Shown piece by piece: positions 7,082-15,516 of a DNA stretch of 19,211 bases (positions are counted from its first letter, which is position 1; the number at the start of each line of letters is the position of its first letter). The notes beneath the pieces were generated by a model that ran no database searches, was not told where the DNA came from, and saw only the letters and a list, made by a program, of their open reading frames with translations. Location of the stretch: the NCBI GenBank assembly GCA_036833805.1, contig DAITPA010000034.1:1-19211 (forward strand), given 5' to 3'. Origin of the DNA: PALSA-1196 sp036833805 (lineage in GTDB: Bacteria; Pseudomonadota; Gammaproteobacteria; Steroidobacterales; Steroidobacteraceae). Position numbers and translations under genes: made by a program.

Positions 7082-10000
7082 ATGTCAAACTCCCCGCAAG
7101 CCCGGGCGCACGCCGAGGCCGAGGATTTCAACTCTCCTCGGCCCGAATCAACCGCGAGCGGCGGCGTGTCAGCGGATGCGCTCGCGCCGGCTGACGATCA
7201 CGCGGACCTGCACCAGCTGTTGCGCACGCAAGTACGGCAGGTGCGACTGCAGGGCGCTGCTGCCACGGCGGAGCTTCACGCGCTTTTGACGCTCGTGAGC
7301 GAGCACTATGAAGCGGTCGATGAGGAACGCCGCGGCATCGTCAAAGCGATGCGCCTGATGGCCGATGAGGCGCGGGCCATGGCGCGCGAGGCGCGCCAAC
7401 AAAGCTCCGAGCACCTGCAGGTCATTCTTGACCACATCAAGGACGTCGTGCTCACCGTCGACGAGGATGGCAGCATCCGCACGTTTAATCCGACCGGAGA
7501 GCGGGTATTCGGTTACGACGCGGCCGAAGTCATTGGCCGGCGCATCGACCTCTTGATTCCGCAGATCGCCGAAAACGAAACGATCGTCGAGGCGTTGCAG
7601 CGCCTGGCGGCGAACTCGGGCGACACGCTGACCGATCTTGCGGCACGCGAATCCTGGGGCGTGCGTAAGGACGGCAGGATGTTTCCGGCCGAGATTGCGA
7701 TCAGCCACGCTCCGCTGAGCCGCCGCCAGATGTTTGTCATCTGCTTGCGCGAGGTGACCGAGCGGCACGAAGCCGCGCGGGTGGCCGCCGCAGAGCACGA
7801 TGTATTCGAGAAGCTCACGGCAAATGCGCCTTTGGCGACCGTACTCGAATCCATCGCGCGTCTTATTGAATCCGGCAGCGCGCGCACGGTCTGTTCGATC
7901 AGTGTCCTGACGGAAGACGGCTCGGGTTTCTCAAATATTGTGGCACCACGGCTCTCGCAGCGGCTGCGCGCTGCGCTTTCATGCGTGAAGATTGATATCG
8001 GAAGCGGCTCGTGCGCGGCGGCGGTGTATCTCGGGCGCCAGGTGCTGGTCGCCGATCTGGGTACCGATCCTTTCTGGCAGGAGCGGCGCGAGATTGCGCT
8101 TGATGCGGGGCTGCGCGCTGCATGGTCGACCCCTATCAAGGCCGCGGGCGGCAAGATATTGGGCGCGCTCGGCGTATACCTTACTGAAGCCGGACTGCCA
8201 ACGGCGCGCGAAGCGGAGATCAGTGCGCATGCGGCGCAGCTTTCCGGCATCGCAATCGAGCGGCGCCTCGCAGAGGAAGCGTTGCGCAGCAGCGAGGCCA
8301 AGTTCCGCGGTCTTTTCGAGGCGATTGCAGAGGGCGTCTATCAAAGCACGCGCGCTGGACGCCTGCTGTCGGTAAATCCGGCGTTCGTGTCGCTGCTCGG
8401 TTATTCGAGCGCTCAGGAGCTGTACGCCTTGCCGACCGTCGCAGTTCTGTATTGGAGCCCGGAGGATCGCGCCGAGTTCTGCCGGCGCGTCGAGAACGAA
8501 GGCGAGATCCGGGCCAATGAATTCTGCATGCGCCGGCGCGACGGCCAGCAGCTCGTGGTGCTCGAGAATTCCCGTCCGCTGCGCGATGCCGCCGGGCGCA
8601 TCATCGGCTATGAGGGAACGATCGTTGACATTACCGAGCGCAAGCGCGCCGAGCAGGCCGTGTTCGCCGAGAAGGAGCGCGCACAGGTGACCCTCGCTTC
8701 GATTGGCGATGCGGTCATCAGTACCGATGCGGATGGTCGCATCGATTACCTGAACGCCGTCGCGGAGAGCCTCACGGCATGGACCGTTGACGAGGCGCGC
8801 GGCCGTCCCATCGGCGATGTGCTGAACCTTGTCAATGAGGTGACGCGCGAACCCATCGAGAATCCTCTGTCGCGTGCGCTCGCGCAGCGCGACGGCACAA
8901 GCCCGCTCGATCATTCAGTGCTCATCACCCGCGCCGGCCAGGAAGTCGCTATTCAGGAGTCGGCGGCGCCGATCTGTGACCGGCACGGTGAGGTGATCGG
9001 CGCGGTGACCGTGTGTCACGACGTGACCAAGGAGCGGCGCCTAAAACGCGCGCTCTCATATCAGGCGAGCCACGATGCGCTCACGGGCCTCATCAATCGA
9101 CGCGAATTTGATACCCGCCTGCAAAGCGCGGTGCTCTCCGCCCAGACCGGGGAGGGGTCGCACGCGCTGCTGTACGTCGATCTTGATCAGTTCAAGGTTG
9201 TGAATGACACCTGCGGCCACCAGGCCGGCGACCGGCTGCTGCGCGATGTCACGGGCCTCTTGCAGACCCGCGTGCGCGCGGCCGATACGCTCGCGCGCTT
9301 GGGCGGAGATGAGTTTGGGATGCTGCTGCAAAGCTGCACGCTCGAGCAGGCAACGCGTATTGCCGAGGCAGTGCGGCAGTCCTTGCACGACTATCGGTTC
9401 GTCTGGGGCGCAAGTACGCTGTCCGTCGGGGCGAGTGTCGGCGTCGTTGAGATCAAGCGCGATACCGAAAATGTCGCAAGCGTCATGAGTGCCGCCGATA
9501 TTGCCTGTTACGCGGCCAAAGAGGGCGGTCGCAACCGCATTCACGTCTACGAGGCGGGCGGGGTATCAAACCGTCACCGCGAGATGCATTGGGTGGCACG
9601 CGTCACACGCGCCGCCGAAGAGAACCGCCTGGTGCTCTTCTATCAGCCGATTGTCGCGATCGGCGCGCGGGATCCGCCGAGCTTCCATGAATTGACCGTG
9701 CGGCTGCGCGGCGATGACGGTGAGCTTGTGCCGCCGAGCGAGTTTATTCCCGCAGCCGAGCGCTACAACGTCATGTCGGTCATTGACCGCTGGGTTGTTC
9801 TACAAGCGGTGGAGCTGTTGCGCGGGCGGCAGCGGCGCGGCGCTCCGCTGCCGACACTTGCGGTCAATCTCTCGGGCACCTCGTTGAACGAGCAGTCCTT
9901 CCTCGACTTCACGCTGCAGAATTTGGGAGATGCCAAGATCGCCGCTGCGCTGTGCTTCGAGATCACCGAGACCGCCGCCGTCACGAACCTCGCCGACGCG

Positions 10001-10330
10001 ATTCATTTCATGCGTGAGCTGCAGGCGCGCGGCTGCAGGTTTGCGCTGGATGATTTCGGCAGCGGGATTTCCTCTTTCCTGTATCTGAAGACGCTGCCCG
10101 TCGACTTTCTGAAGATCGATGGGCGGTTCATCAGGCACATCGCCTCCGACCCAGTCGATCGGAGCATGGTGGAAGCCATCTGCAAGGTCGGCAAGGCGCT
10201 CGGCATCGCAACCGTCGCCGAATCGGTCGAGACGGCGGAGGTACTCGCGGAGCTCGAGCGCATTGGAGTGGATTTCGTGCAAGGCTACCACATGGCGCGT
10301 CCGCGCCCGCTCGCTGAGCTCGGTTCCTGA
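7082..10330 (+). CDS. PAS-GAF-PAS-PAS-GGDEF-EAL cyclic-di-GMP turnover protein
   Basis: A 1082-residue soluble multi-sensor protein with no membrane segment that should both make and break c-di-GMP. A helical N-terminal region (about 40-112) leads to PAS 1 (about 112-228), GAF (about 240-395), PAS 2 (about 402-520, ending DITERKRAE), PAS 3 (about 532-650), GGDEF (about 655-825) and EAL (about 835-1078). The cyclase site is a canonical GGDEF at 741-745 with metal residue D700 in YVDLDQFKVVND. The inhibitory I-site R732-A-A-D735 lies exactly five residues upstream. The phosphodiesterase residues are E870, N929, E960, D990-D991, K1011, E1047 and Q1067, but the signature reads HELTVRL instead of EALLR, with the catalytic glutamate kept. 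Both activities look possible. The start ATG lacks a clear Shine-Dalgarno. The nearest upstream gene is the lipoprotein, 99 bases away. Confidence 0.95.
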   Translation: MSNSPQARAHAEAEDFNSPRPESTASGGVSADALAPADDHADLHQLLRTQVRQVRLQGAAATAELHALLTLVSEHYEAVDEERRGIVKAMRLMADEARAMAREARQQSSEHLQVILDHIKDVVLTVDEDGSIRTFNPTGERVFGYDAAEVIGRRIDLLIPQIAENETIVEALQRLAANSGDTLTDLAARESWGVRKDGRMFPAEIAISHAPLSRRQMFVICLREVTERHEAARVAAAEHDVFEKLTANAPLATVLESIARLIESGSARTVCSISVLTEDGSGFSNIVAPRLSQRLRAALSCVKIDIGSGSCAAAVYLGRQVLVADLGTDPFWQERREIALDAGLRAAWSTPIKAAGGKILGALGVYLTEAGLPTAREAEISAHAAQLSGIAIERRLAEEALRSSEAKFRGLFEAIAEGVYQSTRAGRLLSVNPAFVSLLGYSSAQELYALPTVAVLYWSPEDRAEFCRRVENEGEIRANEFCMRRRDGQQLVVLENSRPLRDAAGRIIGYEGTIVDITERKRAEQAVFAEKERAQVTLASIGDAVISTDADGRIDYLNAVAESLTAWTVDEARGRPIGDVLNLVNEVTREPIENPLSRALAQRDGTSPLDHSVLITRAGQEVAIQESAAPICDRHGEVIGAVTVCHDVTKERRLKRALSYQASHDALTGLINRREFDTRLQSAVLSAQTGEGSHALLYVDLDQFKVVNDTCGHQAGDRLLRDVTGLLQTRVRAADTLARLGGDEFGMLLQSCTLEQATRIAEAVRQSLHDYRFVWGASTLSVGASVGVVEIKRDTENVASVMSAADIACYAAKEGGRNRIHVYEAGGVSNRHREMHWVARVTRAAEENRLVLFYQPIVAIGARDPPSFHELTVRLRGDDGELVPPSEFIPAAERYNVMSVIDRWVVLQAVELLRGRQRRGAPLPTLAVNLSGTSLNEQSFLDFTLQNLGDAKIAAALCFEITETAAVTNLADAIHFMRELQARGCRFALDDFGSGISSFLYLKTLPVDFLKIDGRFIRHIASDPVDRSMVEAICKVGKALGIATVAESVETAEVLAELERIGVDFVQGYHMARPRPLAELGS

Positions 10331-10381
10331 AGCACGCCGACGCCGGGCAGAGCGCGCGATTGGGACCAGGCTTGCGGTACG

Positions 10382-13099
10382 ATGCTGGGTGTCGCTCGAA
10401 TCACTCGTAGCACCCTGACGGTGACTAACACGCCGGATCCCGAACTTCTGCGCCTGCTTGAGGACGAGCAGCGCGAGCAGCGTTGGAAGCTCTGGGGCAC
10501 CTATCTATCGGAGCGCCAGTGGGGAACGGTCCGCGAGGATTATTCCGCTGCAGGCAATCCCTGGACGTATTTCCCGCATGACCATGCGCGCAGCCGCGCC
10601 TATCGTTGGGGCGAAGACGGCCTCTTTGGCCTCACCGACGAGCATTGTCGGCTGTGTTTCGCGCTCGCTCTGTGGAATGGCGCGGATCCGATTCTGAAGG
10701 AGCGCCTATTCGGTTTGACGGGACCGGAGGGCAACCACGGCGAGGACGTGAAGGAACTCTACTACTATGAAGATGCGACCCCGACGCACAGTTATTGCCG
10801 GGCGCTCTACAAGTATCCGCACAGAGCCTTTCCCTACCAGGAACTTGTCGAGGAAAACGGCCGGCGCAGCCGCGACCAGCCCGAATATGAGCTCCTCGAT
10901 ACCGGGGTTTTCTCCGAACAGCGGTATTTCGATGTCACCGTCGAATATGCGAAGGCGACGCCGAGCGACGTTCTGATCCGCTTGACGATCGCCAATCGCG
11001 GTGCAGAGATGCAATCCCTGCATCTGCTGCCGACGCTATGGTTTCGTAACACCTGGTCGTGGGGCGAGATCGAAGAGGAATCCACGGCTCGGCCCCGTAT
11101 CGCAAGCGGCGCCCAAGGCGCGCTCGTTGCCGTGCACGAAACCCTCGGCACTTATCATCTCGCCTATGATTTTGAGGGCGATGCGCCTGAGTGTCTATAT
11201 ACGGACAATGAGACCAATGCCGCCCGTCTCTTTGGGGTTCCAAATGCCAGGCCATATGTTAAGGACGCCATTCACGACGCTGTCATTCAGGGTCGCCGTG
11301 ATGGACTCAATCCCGCGGCGAGCGGCACGAAGGCAGCGCTGCATTACCGCCTCGCGGTCGCAGGCCAAAGCGCCGTCACAGTGCGGTTGCGTTTGACCGC
11401 TGCGGCCGAACATGCCGCGACACCCTTCGCGGCGGCATTTGATGACCTCTTCCGGCAGCGCATCAATGAGGCGGATCAGTTCTTTGCAACACGCATCGAG
11501 GCATCGCTCGACGCTGAGAGAACGCGCATTGCGCGCGCCGCGTACGCCGGTCTTCTGTGGTCGAAACAGTTTTACAACCTTGTGCAGAGCCGCTGGAGTA
11601 GCGGTGATCCGGCGCAAGTTACCCCGCCGCCCGAGCACGCATCCCGCAATGCGGACTGGATGCACTTGTACGCGCGAGATGTTCTGTCCATGCCGGACAA
11701 ATGGGAATTTCCCTACTTCTGCTCGTGGGACTCCTCGTTCCACTGCGTAAGTCTCAGCAAGATCGATCCGGGTCTTGCCAAGCGTCAGCTCGTGCTCTTC
11801 TTGCGTGAGTGGTACATGCACAGAAACGGCGAGCTGCCGGCGTACGAGTTTGCCTTTTCCGACGTGAACCCGCCGGTGCACCCGTGGGCGGTGTGGCGCG
11901 TGTATCGTCTGCCGGAGACGGATGCGAAGCCGGATCGCGGATTTCTCGAGCGCGCCTTTCAGAAACTCCTGCTTAACTTTACCTGGTGGGTAAATCGCGA
12001 GGACCGTGACGGCAACAACATCTTTGCCGGAGGGTTTCTCGGACTCGACAATATCGGCGTGTTCGATCGCTCCAAGCCGCTGCCGAACGGCGCCACGCTG
12101 CAACAGGCGGACGGCACCGCCTGGATGGCGTTCTACTGCGTGCACATGCTTTCTATGGCGCTCGAGCTCGCCCGTGATGACGACATATATCAGGACATGG
12201 CATCAAAGTTTCTTGAGCACTTTGGCGCCATTTCCCACGCCATCAATGGCTTTCGCGGTGCCGGCCTGTGGGATGAGGAGGACGGCTTCTATTACGACCG
12301 CATCGAGCTCAACGGTAAGTCCGAGCCTTTGCGGGTGCGCGCTGTTGCCGGCTTCATTCCGATGCTGGCGGCAACCATCATCCGTCGTGACGACGTCGAG
12401 CAATTCGCAGGCTTCGTGCAGCGCGCGCAATGGGACGCGAAGTTCCGCCCAGAGCAGTTGCAGCATTCGCTGCAGGCGAACGATGGCAACTCCGAGCGTC
12501 TGCTTTCCGTCTTGACGCGCGCGCAGCTCGAACGGCTGCTGCACAGGCTATTCGACGAAGACGAATTTCTCTCGCCATTCGGAATCCGCTCGCTGTCGCG
12601 CTTCCATGAGCAAAACCCAAGTTTTTACGCCGTTGGCGGCGAGACCTATGCCTTGGACTATGAGCCGGGGGAGGGTACGAGCGGCTCGTTTGGCGGCAAC
12701 TCCAATTGGCGCGGGCCGGTCTGGTTCCCCATCAACTACCTCATCCTCGAATCTTTGCGGATCTATCATTTGTTCTATGGGGAGAGCTTGCGCGTTGAAT
12801 TCCCCACGCGTTCGGGTCAATGGATGACTCTTGGCGAGGCCGCGCGCAATCTCGCGCATCGTCTGCAAGGGCTTTTTCTGCCGGACGCTGCCGGTCACCG
12901 CCCGTGCAATGGCAGCGAGCGCCGCTACGCTGAAGACCCGCACTGGCAGGGTCTGCTTCTATTTAGCGAATACTTTCACGCTGATACCGGGCGCGGCTGC
13001 GGAGCCAGTCACCAGACAGGCTGGACTGCATTGATTGCCGATCTCATGAACCTGGAGCCGCATTGGACCAGCAGCAAGCCCGGTTTTGTTGGCGATTGA
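10382..13099 (+). CDS. GH63-like glucosidase (MGH1-type (alpha/alpha)6 glycoside hydrolase)
   Basis: A 905-residue protein resembling the bacterial glucosidase group related to GH63, the family of mannosyl-oligosaccharide glucosidases and mannosylglycerate hydrolases. Family-like stretches include YLSERQWGTVREDYS, FPHDHARSRAYRWGEDGL, ERLFGLTGPEGNHGEDVKE and LPTLWFRNTWSWG in the N-terminal beta-rich half. The C-terminal (alpha/alpha)6 barrel (about 380-890) has FCSWDSSF with candidate acid D450, and EGTSGSFGGNSNWRGPVW at about 764-781 with candidate base E761 or E764. There is no signal peptide, so it is probably cytoplasmic. The true substrate cannot be read off; storage glucan, trehalose-type or mannosylglycerate-type glycosides are possible. 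Family similarity begins at about residue 16, so the in-frame GTG at 10421 is a real alternative start. Neither start has a clear Shine-Dalgarno. It lies 51 bases after the c-di-GMP gene. Confidence 0.88.
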   Translation: MLGVARITRSTLTVTNTPDPELLRLLEDEQREQRWKLWGTYLSERQWGTVREDYSAAGNPWTYFPHDHARSRAYRWGEDGLFGLTDEHCRLCFALALWNGADPILKERLFGLTGPEGNHGEDVKELYYYEDATPTHSYCRALYKYPHRAFPYQELVEENGRRSRDQPEYELLDTGVFSEQRYFDVTVEYAKATPSDVLIRLTIANRGAEMQSLHLLPTLWFRNTWSWGEIEEESTARPRIASGAQGALVAVHETLGTYHLAYDFEGDAPECLYTDNETNAARLFGVPNARPYVKDAIHDAVIQGRRDGLNPAASGTKAALHYRLAVAGQSAVTVRLRLTAAAEHAATPFAAAFDDLFRQRINEADQFFATRIEASLDAERTRIARAAYAGLLWSKQFYNLVQSRWSSGDPAQVTPPPEHASRNADWMHLYARDVLSMPDKWEFPYFCSWDSSFHCVSLSKIDPGLAKRQLVLFLREWYMHRNGELPAYEFAFSDVNPPVHPWAVWRVYRLPETDAKPDRGFLERAFQKLLLNFTWWVNREDRDGNNIFAGGFLGLDNIGVFDRSKPLPNGATLQQADGTAWMAFYCVHMLSMALELARDDDIYQDMASKFLEHFGAISHAINGFRGAGLWDEEDGFYYDRIELNGKSEPLRVRAVAGFIPMLAATIIRRDDVEQFAGFVQRAQWDAKFRPEQLQHSLQANDGNSERLLSVLTRAQLERLLHRLFDEDEFLSPFGIRSLSRFHEQNPSFYAVGGETYALDYEPGEGTSGSFGGNSNWRGPVWFPINYLILESLRIYHLFYGESLRVEFPTRSGQWMTLGEAARNLAHRLQGLFLPDAAGHRPCNGSERRYAEDPHWQGLLLFSEYFHADTGRGCGASHQTGWTALIADLMNLEPHWTSSKPGFVGD

Positions 13100-13187
13100 G
13101 CGCCTGGCAACCCTAAAATTGACCTTTATTTGCATCCCTATAGCTGACGGATGCCGGTATTGGCGCTTTTTTGTTAGGAATTAGGCG

Positions 13188-13228
13188 TCCAATAGGGTTA
13201 CAATGGGACGTTATCCCAACTTATTGGA
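13188..13228 (+). promoter_or_regulatory. Dyad overlapping the ribosome binding site of the small HTH gene
   Basis: TCCAATA (13188-13194) is the exact reverse complement of TATTGGA (13222-13228). GGG (13195-13197) can pair with CCC (13215-13217) if four bases bulge. The right arm contains the GGA of the Shine-Dalgarno GGAAG (13226-13230). It could be an RNA hairpin hiding the ribosome site, or a DNA operator for the encoded protein. A TACAAT at 13199-13204 inside the dyad would favour the operator model if it is the -10 box, but no matching -35 is visible. Confidence 0.4.
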
Positions 13229-13237
13229 AGTTAGCAC

Positions 13238-13405
13238 ATGGCTCGCCGCAAAAAGACGAATTATTGGACCGCTGCCCACGTAAAGCTTTTGAAGAAGATG
13301 TCTGGAAAGAAAAGTGCAAAAGCAATAGGGCGCGAGCTGAAGCGCAGCGAATCGGCTGTCCGTTTCAAAGCATGGAGCGAGCGCATCAGCCTCGCGATGA
13401 AGTAA
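13238..13405 (+). CDS. Small basic helix-turn-helix protein (SANT/Myb- or GcrA-like)
   Basis: A 55-residue gene: MARRKKTNYW then TAAHVKLLKK, MSGKKSAKAI, GRELKRSESA, VRFKAWSERI, SLAMK, stop TAA. The pattern W-T-x-x-x-V-x-L-L-K-K, then KSAKAIGREL, then RSESAVRFKAW gives three short helices with the third as recognition helix. It is the layout of small SANT/Myb-like DNA-binding proteins seen in Proteobacteria and of the N-terminal domain of the cell-cycle regulator GcrA. It is very basic with little beyond the DNA-binding fold, so I infer an architectural or local repressor role. Support for a real gene: Shine-Dalgarno GGAAG seven bases before the ATG, a dyad over that site, a strong terminator 30 bases after the stop, and a conserved-looking protein. 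The overlapping 103-codon frame starting 13171 reads as nonsense. Confidence 0.82.
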   Translation: MARRKKTNYWTAAHVKLLKKMSGKKSAKAIGRELKRSESAVRFKAWSERISLAMK

Positions 13406-13434
13406 CAGTCGCCGACACATCAGTCACGACCACA

Positions 13435-13469
13435 TCCGGGCCACGCCTAAGGCGTGGCCCGGAAGTTTT
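13435..13469 (+). terminator. Strong Rho-independent terminator after the small HTH gene
   Basis: TCCGGGCCACGCC (13435-13447) and GGCGTGGCCCGGA (13451-13463) form a perfect 13-bp GC-rich stem with loop TAA, followed after AG by TTTT (13466-13469). It lies 30 bases past the HTH stop codon. The T-tract is short but the stem is very stable. On the opposite strand no T-tract follows, so it serves only + strand transcripts. Confidence 0.9.
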
Positions 13470-13470
13470 C

Positions 13471-13665
13471 CGTCTGCGGTAGTTGCGTTAGGCCGGGGGA
13501 TAAGTGCTGGGACATGCCAGCTCCGCCCGGGTTCTAATCTGGCTACTCGCCTTCTGCGCAAGATAGAGCCCGGTAGCGCTCACCTTTGTGCATTAGCTCG
13601 CCGCCGGCCGAGCTTGATGCCCATCCGAGCGCCTGCGTATTTGGCAGCAGAGCCTGAAGAGCTCT
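13471..13665. other. Intergenic stretch without recognisable content
   Basis: This lies between the terminator and the 3' end of the gamma-glutamyltranspeptidase gene. It holds only short frames without good ribosome sites. There is an inverted pair GCCAG (13516-13520) and CTGGC (13539-13543) around a CCCGGG, but no T-tract. I see no RNA gene, repeat or attachment site here. Confidence 0.6.
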
Positions 13666-15516
13666 CTAGTAAGCCAGTGCAACGCCGTCCGCGCGCATCT
13701 CGCTCGCTGCCGCATAGACCCGCTCCGATCCGCTCATGCGCCGTTCGATGCACTCGTAGCGGCCGAAGCTGCCGTCAGAGGCGCCTAAGGGCCAGCCAAG
13801 GGCTTGCAGCGCCCGTCGGGTAGCGGCAGGCACCCCCGATTCGAGCCGCAGCACGCCACGCGCGTCTAAACCGGGGGAATCCTCGCCCATCGATTGTGAT
13901 GAGCCTTCGTGGTGCCAGCGCGGGCTATCGCCCGCAGCCTGGATATCAAGACCGTAGTCAACTCGGTTGACGATGATTTGCGTCTGGCCCTGCGGCTGCA
14001 TGTCCCCGCCCATGACGCCAAATGACATCCACGGTACGCCAGCACGCGTCGCGAAACCCGGAATGATGGTCTGGAACGGCCGCTTGCCGGGCGCGTAGAT
14101 ATTGGGATGGCCATCGCGCAGCGAGAAGAGCTCGCCGCGGTCTTGGAACATGAAGCCGAGGCCGTCGGCGACCAGGCCCGAGCCCATACCGTGAAAGTTA
14201 GATTGAATCATCGACACCATCATTCCGTCACGATCGGCGACGGTGAGATATGTGGTATCGCCGTGGCTCGGAGCCTGTCCGGAGTAGAGCGGCGTGAGAA
14301 TGCGGTCGGGACGGACAAGCTTCGCGCGCTCGGCTGCATAAGCCTTGGAGTTCAGCCACGCCGTTGGGACAGGCGAGAACTTTGGATCGGCGTAGTAACG
14401 GGCGCGATCCTCGTAGGCGAGACGCTTCGCCTCGGTCTGAGCATGAATTGCTGCGGCCGACTGGAAGCCCATGCCGCGCAGATCGAAGTTCTCCAGGATG
14501 TTGAGCATCTGCAGCGTCGCAAGCCCCTGAGTATTGGCTGCCAGCGCATAGACGTCGACACCGCGGTAGGTCGTGAGCAGTGGCTTTGTCCATTCCGAGT
14601 GATGGCTGCGCAGATCGTCGTAGGAGAGCCAGCCGCCGATGCGTTTGAAGTAGGCATCGATGGTGTGCGCAATCGGCCCTTCGTAAAAGGCGTCGCGGCC
14701 GCCTTGTGCAACGAGGCGATAGGTGCGCGCCAGATTGGGGTTACGAAAGACATCGCCTTCGCCCGGCGCGTGACCGTTCGGCGCGTAGGTGAGCTTTGCA
14801 TTGCTGGTTTCTTCCACGCCTGAGGCCGGGCTATCAAAGACGGCAAGATTGCGCTTGATGTAGTAGCCGATGATCTGCGGCACCGGGACGCCGGATTCAC
14901 ATAGAGCAATTGCGGGCTCGAATAGTTCCTGCCAGCGCAATTTGCCGTAACGTTGATGCAGCGTCCACCACGCATCCAGCGCGCCCGGCACGGACACCGA
15001 AATTGCGCCAAACCCCGGAATGACACCCGTCGGCGAGCGTGTGCGTACGGTCTCAAGGCTGAGCGATGTCGGTGAGCGGCCGGAGCCTGCGAGTCCGACA
15101 ACCTGCGCGCTCTTTGGATCCCAGAGCATGGCGTAGCAGTCCCCGCCCACACCGGCACTGGTGGGTTCGAGAAATCCAAGGCAGGCGTTGGCGGCAACGG
15201 CAGCGTCTGCCGCCGATCCGCCACGCTTCAGCGTCTCGATAGCGACAAGCGTTGCAAGCGGATGCGCCGTGCCCGCCGCGCCCGACAGTCCAAATGCCGC
15301 AGAGCGCGACGCGAAGCTCGCGCCTGAAGGGCGATCGCCCGCATGCACGTCCAGCCGCTCAAAGCGTGCCGCGTCGGCAGGCTGGAAGCCGCGCTGCTGC
15401 GCCCCTACATCTGCAGTCGGCGCATCGGTGCTCTTCGGCGCGGAGGATGTTCGCGCCAGCGTGCGCGCCGCGACGACGGCAAGGGGCAGGGCGGTTACGA
15501 AAGATCGTCGACGCAT
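13666..15516 (-). CDS. Gamma-glutamyltranspeptidase family protein with Tat signal
   Basis: A 616-residue Ntn-hydrolase proenzyme of the gamma-glutamyltransferase/cephalosporin-acylase-like family. These proteins self-cleave before a threonine and then hydrolyse or transfer gamma-glutamyl groups from glutathione-type substrates. The N-terminus MRRRSFVTALPLAVVAARTLA has the twin-arginine pattern RRSFV followed by a hydrophobic core, so folded export to the periplasm is likely. Family landmarks are GGSAADAAVAAN (99-110), PTSAGVGGDCYAM, GLAGSGRSP with substrate-contacting R147, the cleavage/nucleophile site GD-TTYLTVADRDG (T421), and the oxyanion region VMGGDMQPQGQTQ (501-513). The GSGR and GGDMQPQG variants fit the YwrD/acylase-like branch rather than classical Ggt, so no gene symbol is given. 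Residues about 25-72 are a low-complexity linker. Shine-Dalgarno GGGAG lies just before the ATG. It is monocistronic and divergent from the virB operon. Confidence 0.93.
   Translation of the reverse strand: MRRRSFVTALPLAVVAARTLARTSSAPKSTDAPTADVGAQQRGFQPADAARFERLDVHAGDRPSGASFASRSAAFGLSGAAGTAHPLATLVAIETLKRGGSAADAAVAANACLGFLEPTSAGVGGDCYAMLWDPKSAQVVGLAGSGRSPTSLSLETVRTRSPTGVIPGFGAISVSVPGALDAWWTLHQRYGKLRWQELFEPAIALCESGVPVPQIIGYYIKRNLAVFDSPASGVEETSNAKLTYAPNGHAPGEGDVFRNPNLARTYRLVAQGGRDAFYEGPIAHTIDAYFKRIGGWLSYDDLRSHHSEWTKPLLTTYRGVDVYALAANTQGLATLQMLNILENFDLRGMGFQSAAAIHAQTEAKRLAYEDRARYYADPKFSPVPTAWLNSKAYAAERAKLVRPDRILTPLYSGQAPSHGDTTYLTVADRDGMMVSMIQSNFHGMGSGLVADGLGFMFQDRGELFSLRDGHPNIYAPGKRPFQTIIPGFATRAGVPWMSFGVMGGDMQPQGQTQIIVNRVDYGLDIQAAGDSPRWHHEGSSQSMGEDSPGLDARGVLRLESGVPAATRRALQALGWPLGASDGSFGRYECIERRMSGSERVYAAASEMRADGVALAY

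Noticed and set aside
11195..12145. 316-codon minus-strand frame inside the glucosidase gene
   Set aside because: Antisense of conserved catalytic segments (WDSSF region), with no domain and no promoter or ribosome site.
13119..13144. TTGACC...TATAGC promoter after the glucosidase gene
   Set aside because: The spacing is only 14 bases, too short for sigma-70.
13161..13175. Sigma-54 promoter-like TGGCGC-N-TTGTTA before the small HTH gene
   Set aside because: The -12 GC is replaced by GT and is off by one base from the required spacing to the -24 GG.
13171..13482. 103-codon frame covering the small HTH gene in a different phase
   Set aside because: It reads through the terminator stem and has no conserved pattern, while the 55-codon frame has a Shine-Dalgarno and an HTH pattern.
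13524..13552. tRNA 3'-end look-alike (CCCGGGTTCTAATCTGGC...)
   Set aside because: The T-arm would need a mismatch and a nine-base loop, and no acceptor, D or anticodon arm can be drawn upstream.
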